Source: Saprolegnia diclina VS20 (Eukaryota > Oomycota > Saprolegniomycetes > Saprolegniales > Saprolegniaceae). From it: 40,007 bases of DNA. The translations under genes were made by a program, and so were the position numbers. Positions 1 through 8,700 of this stretch are shown in pieces. The number at the start of each line of letters is the position of its first letter. The first letter of the stretch is position 1. A model generated the notes under the pieces. That model was not told the DNA's origin. It worked only from the letters and a program-made list of their open reading frames with translations, and did no database searches. The DNA is taken from NCBI RefSeq assembly GCF_000281045.1, contig NW_008246171.1, forward strand, positions 86,342 to 126,348, written 5' to 3'.

Positions 1-505
1 TGGAAAATGAAGAAGGTTTGAGATTGGAGGCACCTCTACACGGGCTTGTCAATGACAGGGGTAGGGCAGACCATGAAAGTTTCAAGCATGGGACATGGCA
101 CGGATATTTCGACTTGATCTATGTATGCAATGTGTACACCAGTTGCTTTTTGGTGCGACTTCGCGAGGCCATGCTGTCTGACGCCTTGTGGCCACGCTCG
201 TGGTTGATTGGCCCATCTTCCGCCAGGCAAAATTTGCCGTGTTCATATTTGTGTATAAAGATACGAGTGTGTCAGACACCAACTGCCTTGTACTGCAAGC
301 GGGTGGCCGTGGTGGCCGACAAGAAGTTCAAACGCCACAAATAGCAGTGGCCACGGGATGCTGTTTCGAGAAGCAGAAAAGCCCGGTGCTACTGTGCGTC
401 GTGGTGATTATTCCGGCACAAGCATCCTCTTCTTGTTGACCGGCGAGAACGAGCCATGCAGCGGACTGATCCGCTGCATTGCTTTGCATCTCGCCAAGTG
501 CAGCC

Positions 506-829
506 ATGGGCGATGATCCATACACTTGGATACCCTATGAAGACGACGACTGCGACGTGGCGTCCTCGCCTTTGACACCTGCGATGCGCAACGTCGGCGG
601 CCACGAAGGAATCTTTTGGAGGCATCGTCGCCCGAGGATTGCTTGGACACGACACACGTACCTGCAAGCCACCGCTTTGGGCTCGGTTGCTAACGCCACT
701 TGCCCGTCGACGGCGCATGCCCATGCCTTTGTCTTGATGGCTCGACTTTGGTGGCCCTTCCTGCACAACGTGTCCTTCTCTTGGGGAAGATTCACCGAAT
801 GCTGCACCAATCCGCGCGGAGCCAAGTGA
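506..829 (+). CDS. Weak candidate: hypothetical 107-aa protein
   Basis: An open frame starts at an ATG in good context (cagccATGG) and runs 107 codons. The N-terminus is acidic (MGDDPYTWIPYEDDD), followed by a basic stretch and Trp-rich residues near the C-terminus. I recognise no domain, and the second half loses the G/C-ending codon bias of true genes here. It may be a first exon whose continuation is elsewhere, or chance. Confidence 0.2.
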   Translation: MGDDPYTWIPYEDDDCDVASSPLTPAMRNVGGHEGIFWRHRRPRIAWTRHTYLQATALGSVANATCPSTAHAHAFVLMARLWWPFLHNVSFSWGRFTECCTNPRGAK

Positions 830-1271
830 AGCAATTTCTTCTATTTTCGGAAGTTAGATGGCTTGTAAAATCATTTTCACCCCAAAGATCGCTCGGGAAA
901 AATCGAGTTTTGCCATGAATCGGATCCCCCGACACGGTGTGCCATGTACGCCGCAATAGGAGCTATTCAAGATGTCGGCAAATTGATCGTATTAATTTCA
1001 GAGGTTTGCTTGCACGCTGCGTCCACATCAGCGACTACGCATGCGTCGCGAGCCAACGACAGCTTGAGAAACGACGAAAATTGGCACTAGGTGTACCCGC
1101 CGTAGTTGTCGTGGTGCCAATGACGCTGCGTAAGATGCCGGCTGATGCGTCATATCCATTGTCAAAGGTTTTCCTGCATCCTGCGTCCTTGTGAGCGCAT
1201 ATCAAAAATGGAAACGAGCCCGTGTGGGCGTCATAAAATTAACCTTAGCACTTAGATAACGTCCTTCTTAG

Positions 1272-1358
1272 ACGTGGCGTGGGCAAGGTGCAGAACCTCC
1301 TATTGGTGATCGACGAGCGTCTCTGCGACACGGAGCGCCAGCTCGATTCGTTCAAGCG
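1272..1358 (+). other. Possible isolated coding exon fragment
   Basis: A short segment has the G/C-ending codon pattern of real genes here and would encode a helical peptide (VQNLLLVIDERLCDTERQLD). It is preceded by a pyrimidine-rich cttcttag acceptor-like site and followed by a possible donor (cgag/gtgcgc). No ATG is in frame nearby and no partner exon was found, so it may be a gene remnant or chance. Confidence 0.15.
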
Positions 1359-1574
1359 AGGTGCGCCAACGTGGCATGATGATGATGACAAGTGTGACTC
1401 ATGGGACGATAGGCGCCAAGCGGCCACCGACCAACGGCGAGGGCGCAGTGAGCGGCGCGAACAGCAATCGGAGCAGTCCGAGCATGATGACGCCGTCGAA
1501 GCGCGCCAAGTAGGATGCAGCAAAAGTGCGTACACGCGGTTCAAGTGTGTCTACCTTATTCCATTCATACAAAT

Positions 1575-1991
1575 CTACTCTTCTTGCTTCTTGGCGAGGT
1601 GGGCGGTACCCGGCTTGGCGCGGCGAAGCTCACCCGGGCGGTCAATGTACTCGATGACGGCCATCTCGGCGTTGTCGCCGTACCGGAAGTCGGCCTTGAC
1701 GATACGCGTGTAGCCACCGGCGCGGTCCATGTAGCGCGGGCCGAGCGTGTCGAAGAGCTTGTCGAACTCGGTCTTGGTGCGCACGATGCCCTGCGCCTGG
1801 CGGCGGGCGCAGATGTCGTTCTGCTTGGCGAGCGTCACGACCTGCTCCGCGACGCGGCGAAGCTCCTTGGCCTTGGGCAGCGTCGTGCGGATACGCTCGT
1901 GCTCGATGAGCGACGTGACCTGGTTGCGGAGCATGGCCCAGCGGTGCTCGCCATCACGGCCCAAGCGGCGCATCGCGATACGGTGACGCAT
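1575..1991 (-). CDS. MRPL17: Ribosomal protein L17, bacterial type (probably mitochondrial)
   Basis: This 138-aa protein is a large-subunit ribosomal protein of the bL17 family. In bacteria L17 sits near the peptide exit tunnel; a nuclear eukaryotic copy normally serves the mitochondrial ribosome. The family signature is intact: MRHRIAMRRLGRDGEHR at the N-terminus, LPKAKELRR (residues 38-46), VTLAK (52-56) and GPRYMDRAGGYTRI (84-97). The length is close to the roughly 127 aa of bacterial L17, with a short Lys/Glu tail. The ATG at 1991 gives the canonical MRHR start; the frame stays open upstream but without a better ATG, and no separate targeting peptide is visible. The neighbouring gene at 2528 diverges from it. 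Confidence 0.93.
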   Translation of the reverse strand: MRHRIAMRRLGRDGEHRWAMLRNQVTSLIEHERIRTTLPKAKELRRVAEQVVTLAKQNDICARRQAQGIVRTKTEFDKLFDTLGPRYMDRAGGYTRIVKADFRYGDNAEMAVIEYIDRPGELRRAKPGTAHLAKKQEE

Positions 1992-2527
1992 CTTCCTCGT
2001 CGACTTTGGTTGTGGCAATTTTAATGGTGGGGATCGCAACGTCCGGATACCCTGCGTATCCGGTATTCATATTCACACTATTTGAAGTATGCATTCTGAA
2101 ATAATGTGACGAACCCGCGTGGCGGTGCACCCGTGCCCATGGCCGTAAATCCGCACGGACGCATGTACGAGGCTCGCTTACCGTCCGCTGTCCTCTGGCG
2201 AGGTCCTGGGCAGTGGCCGCAAGACGCAGCAGCCGTTGGCGTTGCTTCCAGCGCAAATTTATCGCTTATGTGCCAGACAAGGCTGTCATTTGGTCGGGAG
2301 GTCCTGCGCGCAACATGAGGGCTCCGAGGTACCTACACGAGGGGGTGTCGTCACTTCCAACAGTGTCCAGCCAAGGAGAGCAAGGAGAGACGCTCGTCAC
2401 AAAGAACTGCTGCGTCTGTCATTCGCTTCAACCAGTATTTTACACTGTCTGAAACACTGTCTTGAACATGAAACCGCCAACGAGAAAGGCCGGTTTTGCA
2501 ACTGGCCGGCGCGGTGCATGAGCCCGC
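1992..2527. promoter_or_regulatory. Divergent intergenic region with a short upstream ORF
   Basis: This 536-bp region separates the L17 gene from the gene at 2528. A TCATT initiator-like sequence (gtcattcgcttcaacc) lies near 2418-2433 on the plus strand. After it comes an ATG at 2468 that opens a 17-codon upstream ORF ending in TGA at 2519-2521, in the same frame as and just before the main ATG. A second, out-of-frame ATG is at 2518. No other gene is seen. Confidence 0.4.
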
Positions 2528-3193
2528 ATGCTGGTGCAGCCCAAGCCGTTGGTTGCGCGTGGCGCAGCGCCAGCAGCCGTAGCCCGGCCAAAGAAGGCGC
2601 GGTCAAGCCTCCCAAGGCTCCCGTCGCACAAACCAGCAAATCGCAAGAAGAAGTCGACCACGGCACGATCACCGCCTGCGCCATTGCCCGAAACGGTGCG
2701 CGAGATGGCGACGCGGCTGCTCGCTGCGCCAGCCCAAGGCGACGACAGCTGCGGCAGCGCCAAGGTGCGCTTCAACCACTACAACAAGCCATTTCCGATC
2801 CACAACGGCGTGCTGCAGTGGAAGGACATCGACGACGAGTACTGCTTCTCGTTCGTGTACCGCGGCGCCTACACACGCGACGTGCACACGCTCTTCACCA
2901 AGGTTGCCATGCACCGCGATGCAGCCGGCGACGTCTTTGTCGGGCTTGTCTGCACCGAGCAGTACGAAGTCGTCGTCGAGGAAGACCCTATCGCCGGCGT
3001 CGGCGCCCCCGGACTTCGCATCAGTGCCACGCCGTTCATGGCGCCGTCGCACGAACCGCCAGTCCGCAGTGGCAACCGCGCGACCAAGCTGCTTACGGAC
3101 GAGCTGCGCCACATGGCGCCATCCGAGCTCGGCTCGGAGAAGGCGCGGGATCTCCTGCAGCGGCGGGACCTGGAAGACGTCCTGTATACCTGA
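2528..3193 (+). CDS. Hypothetical protein, 221 aa
   Basis: I do not recognise this protein. Residues 1-50 are Ala/Pro/Lys/Arg-rich and probably disordered (ARPKKARSSLPRLPSHKPAN, KKK cluster). From about residue 80 the sequence looks like a folded, beta-rich domain (VRFNHYNKPFPIHNG, LQWKDIDDEYCFSFVYRG, VFVGLVCTEQYEVVVEEDP), followed by an alternating charged helix at the C-terminus (ELGSEKARDLLQRRDLEDVL). Codon use is strongly G/C-ending, which supports real coding. The ATG at 2528 is the first after an in-frame TGA at 2519-2521. A basic N-terminus could suggest nuclear or nucleic-acid-associated function, but that is speculation. Confidence 0.7.
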   Translation: MLVQPKPLVARGAAPAAVARPKKARSSLPRLPSHKPANRKKKSTTARSPPAPLPETVREMATRLLAAPAQGDDSCGSAKVRFNHYNKPFPIHNGVLQWKDIDDEYCFSFVYRGAYTRDVHTLFTKVAMHRDAAGDVFVGLVCTEQYEVVVEEDPIAGVGAPGLRISATPFMAPSHEPPVRSGNRATKLLTDELRHMAPSELGSEKARDLLQRRDLEDVLYT

Positions 3194-3787
3194 GCCATCG
3201 CGTCGTAGGTTTAGCCACCAACAAATACGAGCTAGTGTTCGCGTACTCGTATGGCCTTGCTGCTAGAATCATTGACGGCTCGGCTTTGTGAGCCTTCTGC
3301 TATCGGTAAGGTCGGGCGAGACCTGCGAGCCTGTGCAAGGAGGTGGTGTCGTCGCTGTGACAAGCGTTGCCCGTCGGTCCACCTTCGAACTTCGAAGGCT
3401 ACGGCGCTCTGTGTTGCAAGAGCGTACGTTAGCATAGACATGGCACCGCAATGCCGTCGCGCACGCGTTCGTACAGTAGTAGTAGCCAGCAGCCGCCACT
3501 TCCTGTGCTGTCGATCCACCGCCCTCGTGGCAGATTCAGAAGCTGCGTGCGACGAGCTGAGGCTACGTGGCAGCGTAGAAGGCGAGTACGGCCGACGTAG
3601 CACCTGGCGTCGCCACGAAGTGTAGCGCCTTGCGCGATTGCACATCACAGTGATAAGCGTACTCGTATGTATTCAATACTAGTACCTGGTACTGTGCGAG
3701 GTCTTGGGTCCAAGGGGCGGCTCCAGGATCGAAGTTCGAAGTTACGCGCGTCGATGTTATTCTGCCTTTATAATTCTTCTGCGAGCG
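3194..3787. other. Intergenic region upstream of kinase gene
   Basis: No gene can be supported. A 13-bp direct repeat (gcgtactcgtatg) occurs at 3241-3253 and 3658-3670. I looked for an upstream exon that could supply a signal peptide to the kinase at 3788. A possible ATG with downstream donor-like gtaagg exists at 3251, but the encoded peptide is not a convincing signal peptide. Confidence 0.4.
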
Positions 3788-5671
3788 ATGACCCAGTGGC
3801 TAGAGAGCGCGGACTACGTGGCCCGGTTCCGGTCCCTCGACGAGCGCAAGGTCAATGCTGGCGCCGTGGCCTTCCCGGCGCCAGTGCCAGAGACGGTCAC
3901 GGCGCGCCTCGCGCCGCTGGGCCTGACGTGGGACGTGCTGCCGACACTCGTGCGTCAAGCGCTGCTCTGGGACTTGGGCCTCGTCGTCGGCAACGTCAGC
4001 GGCACCGACGCCTACCTGCAGGTGTACACCAAGTGCGGCATGGGCATGGCCAACATTAGCCTTACGTTCGACGAGTTCACGGCGGCGAACCCGTCGTCGC
4101 AGACCGTGCGATCGTGCCCTGCCAGCGTCAACGGCGCCACCGTCTCGCTCTTGCGGCAAGAGGCCGCGACGGGCACGTTCCTTGACGACGTCATCAAGTG
4201 CGCAATGGACCTCCAGAACCTCCCAGACGGCTCGTCGAGCCTCCTCGCGCAAGACGGCCTGGGCCCGAGCGACGTGCCGCAGCCGCGTGTGTGGCGGCAC
4301 CAAGACAAGTCCGCTGGCTGGACCAAGCTCGCGATCCATACACTGCCAGTGAGCTTGTATCCCGAAGCAGCGTGGAGCACGTGTCCGAGCCGGCCCGCCG
4401 CGCGCATCATCCCCTGCGAACCCCGCAACAACCGTCCAGAGAGCCTCAACACATGCCTGCCGACACCGTCGACCGCCATGACATCGTGGCTCACTGCGGT
4501 CAAGGCATCGCTGCCGGCCAAGGACAGTACGGGTGGTCTCTCGACGACCAACATTGTGCTGATCGCAACCATTTGCGGTGTTGTGCTCCTCGCACTGCTT
4601 GGCTGCTGCCTCTGGCGCCGCCGCCGACACGCGCCGTCGCCGCCAAGCTCGCCCAAGTACGAGCAGCCGATCGTGGACGGCAGCACCGACCCCTCGCGCT
4701 ACATGGAGGCTACGACGCCGCCGTCGCCCGCCCAGCAGCCGCCGTCGTTTGCGCGCTCCGGGTCGTCGGTCGAAGTCGCGCTTCATGAGCTCTACCGCGA
4801 CCCGTCCGTCGCATGCAAGCAGCTCGTGTACAAGGAGCTCGACTGGATCCGCATCCTCGCCGCTGGTGCGTTTGGCGAGGTGTACCTCGGGCAGTACCGC
4901 CAGAAGCGCATTGCGATCAAGCGCATCCAGTCGATCCGGATCGAGATCGAGGGTGTTGTCGAGGCGTTCGCTGAAGAGATTCGGCTCATGGCGCACTTCC
5001 GGCACCCCAACATTGTCGCGTTCCTTGGCTTTGCGTGGGATCTGACGTCGCCGTCGACGCTCTGCGCCGTGACCGAGTACCTTCCAGAGGGCGACCTCAA
5101 GGCGTACTTGCTCGCAAACCCCGTGCTGCCGTGGTCGACCAAGATGGTGTTCGCCCTCGACGTCGCCCGTGCGCTGCAGTACCTCCACGAGCTCCTCGAA
5201 CCCACGATCATCCACCGCGACCTCAAGAGCAAGAACATCCTCCTCGCGCTCCCGCACGCCAAGCTCTCAGACTTTGGCATCTCGCGCGAGCAGATCAACG
5301 ACGATACGCTGACCGCAGGCGTCGGCACGGCCTTTTACTCGGCGCCCGAGGTCATGAAGGGCCTCAAGTACACGAAGCAAGCCGACATTTACTCGTTCGG
5401 GTGCGTCCTCGCCGAGATGGACACCCACAAGAGCTTGTACCACGAGTGGAAGTTCCCCGCGATCGCGATTTTGAACAAGGTCATGCACGAGAACCTCCGC
5501 CCGGCCATGACGGCGACGTGCCCCAGAGCCATTTTGGAGCTGGCGCGCCAGTGCTTCCACGCCGACCCGAACCAGCGACCGACCGCGTCCGACATTGCGC
5601 GCGACCTCGCCGACCTCGTGGGCAAAGGCCGCATCGAGCGCCACGCGTGGAAGTCGTCCGAGTCGTCCTAG
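3788..5671 (+). CDS. Receptor-like TKL-type Ser/Thr protein kinase
   Basis: The 627-aa product is a single-pass membrane protein kinase of the tyrosine-kinase-like (TKL) group. Residues 1-250 form an ectodomain-like region with scattered cysteines (KCGMG, SCPAS, IKCAM, TCPSRP, PCEP, NTCL). A transmembrane helix spans about 253-276 (NIVLIATICGVVLLALLGCC), followed by a basic stop-transfer RRRRH and a Pro/Ser-rich juxtamembrane segment. The kinase domain (about 350-615) has the Gly loop GAFGEV, catalytic Lys in AIKRI, a helix-C Glu (FAEEI), HRDLKSKN, DFG and SAPEV, so it looks active. The ATG at 3788 is the first in frame, but no signal peptide follows it, so an upstream exon may be missing. 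Such receptor-like TKL kinases are common in oomycetes. The next gene starts 113 bp downstream on the same strand. Confidence 0.9.
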   Translation: MTQWLESADYVARFRSLDERKVNAGAVAFPAPVPETVTARLAPLGLTWDVLPTLVRQALLWDLGLVVGNVSGTDAYLQVYTKCGMGMANISLTFDEFTAANPSSQTVRSCPASVNGATVSLLRQEAATGTFLDDVIKCAMDLQNLPDGSSSLLAQDGLGPSDVPQPRVWRHQDKSAGWTKLAIHTLPVSLYPEAAWSTCPSRPAARIIPCEPRNNRPESLNTCLPTPSTAMTSWLTAVKASLPAKDSTGGLSTTNIVLIATICGVVLLALLGCCLWRRRRHAPSPPSSPKYEQPIVDGSTDPSRYMEATTPPSPAQQPPSFARSGSSVEVALHELYRDPSVACKQLVYKELDWIRILAAGAFGEVYLGQYRQKRIAIKRIQSIRIEIEGVVEAFAEEIRLMAHFRHPNIVAFLGFAWDLTSPSTLCAVTEYLPEGDLKAYLLANPVLPWSTKMVFALDVARALQYLHELLEPTIIHRDLKSKNILLALPHAKLSDFGISREQINDDTLTAGVGTAFYSAPEVMKGLKYTKQADIYSFGCVLAEMDTHKSLYHEWKFPAIAILNKVMHENLRPAMTATCPRAILELARQCFHADPNQRPTASDIARDLADLVGKGRIERHAWKSSESS

Positions 5672-5784
5672 AAAACTCCCTCAATCAATATATATACACT
5701 ATTTAACGAACTATAATGGTTTACACAACCCTACCCCCGAGATACAGAAAACGCTTTTGTCAGATATAGCCTTGTGCAACGAAC

Positions 5785-8700
5785 ATGCGCCGCGCCAAGT
5801 GTCTCCTCGGCCTTGGCTACATTGTGGTCTCGATGGCCTGTAGCGTCTACTACCTCAAAATCCTCTACCCGTACCTCCAGAACGACCTCTTCTGGGCTGG
5901 CTTTGCCCTCCACGGCGCGCAAACCTACCTCTTGGACCTCTACCGCGTGCGTCTCTGGACCACGTCAAGTGGTGTCATCGATGTCCTCAACGTCTCAAAC
6001 GCCGTCCTTCGAACATACGACACGCCGTCGACGATGCTGGACGTCCAGCCCTCGTACCCGCGGTCGCTCGTGTCCAACCATCTGACGACGCCTCGACAAG
6101 GCATCACAGCGCTGCGCAATTTGCCCACCTGGGCCATCTTCCAGATCACGACACAGCCGTGCTACGTGGACGTCGACCGGCGCTGGGAGCTTGCGCACAC
6201 CCAGGCGCGCCAAGAGCGCTGCGCCAAGAGCGCTGCGCCGCTTTGGTCGCCAACGGCGCCGTGTACCTTGAGCCAACCTTTCGCTGCGTCAACTGGGCGA
6301 CGTTCTTTGCGCGGTTTGGCCCGTCGTTCATGTTCTCGGTGGGCGACGCTGTCGTGGCGTCACCTGGTGGCGCTGCGTGGCTCGACAGTGTCCAAGACGC
6401 CTTTGACTCGATCGAGAGTGATCTGACGTTTTGGTCCGAGCATGGGCTCACGCACTACACCGTGCAGTGGGGCAACATCTTCACCACCGGGATCCACGAG
6501 ACCATTTCCATCACGAACGCTTTTGGCTGGGAGCAAGCGCTCTCAACGACCAAAATCCCATATGCGAGCCGCGGTACTATCAACTTGATACATAAGAATA
6601 GGATGGTCATATGGTGGTAGATGCACTCTGGACCACGTCCATCTTGTACTGGTACTTCTTCAACGACCTCTGGGCCTCCTCCGTTCTGAACGGCAGCCTC
6701 GTGCGCAGTGCACACAACTTTATCGCCAACAACTCAGTCGGGCCGTCGGCTACCGTCGAGACGGTCCTGGGGCTCTACCCGTACACGCCCTGCAGCGTCA
6801 TTCTCCACGATCACCTTGGACCGTTCGTGTCGATCGATATGTGGCTCCTCCCACCGCCAGCGTCGCTGCAGGAGCTTGTCTCGTCGCACACGGCAGTGGT
6901 GGCAACGGCGCTGCAGGCCAATGCCACCCTCTGGGCGGCCTTTCGGCAACTGATCACAGTGCCCTTGGACCCTGTTCCGTCGTCTTGGCGCCTTCCCAAC
7001 ACGACGTACTATGGCGGCAGTCCGATCTGCGCTACGTACGCGGGCTCGGGCTATGTCCAGCAGTCCTTTTCATTTGAAGACACGTGCGCGGCGCAGGTCG
7101 CCAGTTCGATTCTGCTGGGCGCACCAGGTCAGGCATTTGCAATGACAGCACTGCGGCTCGTGCGAGCCAACGACCCGCTCGTCTCTGCGATTTGTCGTCA
7201 GTGCGTCAGCACCAGCGCCCGCTGCGTCGATGCGCTCAGCGCAACGCAAGCGCTCACCGAACCGCTGCGACCGCTGACGATGCCGCTGCTCACACGCCTC
7301 GTGGAGCGTGTCGTGGCCGACGTCAAGGACCTGCGTGTCGAGGTCGTTCAGTTTGCGACCGTCAACGGCAGCGACAACCTCGTGCTTCACCAGCCGCTAC
7401 TGGAGGATGACTTTGCTTTTTTTGGATGGCTCATGCTCTTTGACTGGGTCTACGGCTACCGCGAAGTGGTCTCGTTCCAAGGCGACGTGTCGACGATGGT
7501 GCTCATGTCGGAGCCGTTGCCGACGCTGTCGATGGCGCCAAGCGCCCGCGAGGTGCCCGCAAGTACGTGCTATTATCTCTGGTACATCGCGGTCGTGACC
7601 ACCGCCCTCTTGGTGCTTGTGGCGCTCGGGACCATCGGGTATACGCTGGTTGGCCACTGCCATCTGCGTGGGTACGAGCTGTTCTGTTTCAACCGCGTTG
7701 CAGGTCCGGTGTGGATCGGCCGGCCGATGCTACTCATCCGCGCCGTCACAGCCCTCGTCCTTCTGAGCTCCCCAAGCACGACGTTTGTCTCGGACGACAA
7801 CGTCGGTCGCTTCGTCTTGACCCCGCTGTCGCTCGTGCACGCCGCTGTCGTCACTGGCGAAGCCACGTGGCTCACATATGTCCTCACCGATGTCCTCTTG
7901 GTGTTTGCACCGAACGAAGCTGCGCTCTCGGCGGCGCTCAGCAGCTTCTCCGTATGGGCTCTCACGCTTCTTCTCGAACTCCTCTGGCCGCTTCGGCCCA
8001 CCCTCGTGATCGACCGGACGTGCTCGCAGCGCGGCGTCATGCTCTCGCTGCAATGCACGAGCGGCACCGTCACGTTTGGCTCGTTGCATCGTATTTTGCT
8101 CATCGTCGCCATCAACGGCGTCGCCAGCCTCACCAGCATCCTGTTCGTGCGCGTCACGGCGAGCATGCGGGTGCCACGTCGGCTTCGCATGCGACGCGCG
8201 TCGACGCTGACGTCGGCGGCGGCCGAAGCCTTTCTGGAGCTGCCCGGCGATGACGCGTGGACCATCGACCCGGCACTCGGGTGCATGATGGGCGTCTTTC
8301 GCTTTTCATGGCGCCACCGCGAGTTCATCTTTGACACCAAGCTCTGGATGAGCTTTCAAAAGTCGAGTGCCGGACCGTGCATGGAGGTTGTGCCTATGAC
8401 GGCCCCGTCGCAGACGCACGTGGCGTCGCCAAACCGGCGGATGGCGGTCGTCAAGGTGTGTCTCGGCCTCGGCTACCTCTTCGCCACCGTCGGGGGTAGC
8501 TTGTACTACCTCAAGCTCTCGTCCGTGAACCTCGCCAACGACCTCTGGTGGGTCACATTCAACACCAGTGGCACACAGACGTACGTGGCCAACTGGTTCA
8601 ACCGGTACCTCTGGCTCACACCATCGCTCGAGGATGGACCGCTGGACCTGCACCAGTACGCCGATATGAACTCGTATGCGACCAACACGACCACTGTTAC

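Larger units (their letters stand above)
1..1574. other. Mostly non-coding stretch with weak coding candidates
   Basis: No convincing complete gene is visible in this stretch. It has lower codon bias than the genes further right. Two weak candidates are listed separately (506-829 and 1272-1358). The remainder reads as intergenic sequence. Confidence 0.5.

Noticed and set aside
3800-5257. 485-codon open frame on the minus strand opposite the kinase
   Set aside because: It is a mirror of the GC-rich, codon-biased kinase gene, is Arg/Glu/Val-rich and has no recognisable domain.
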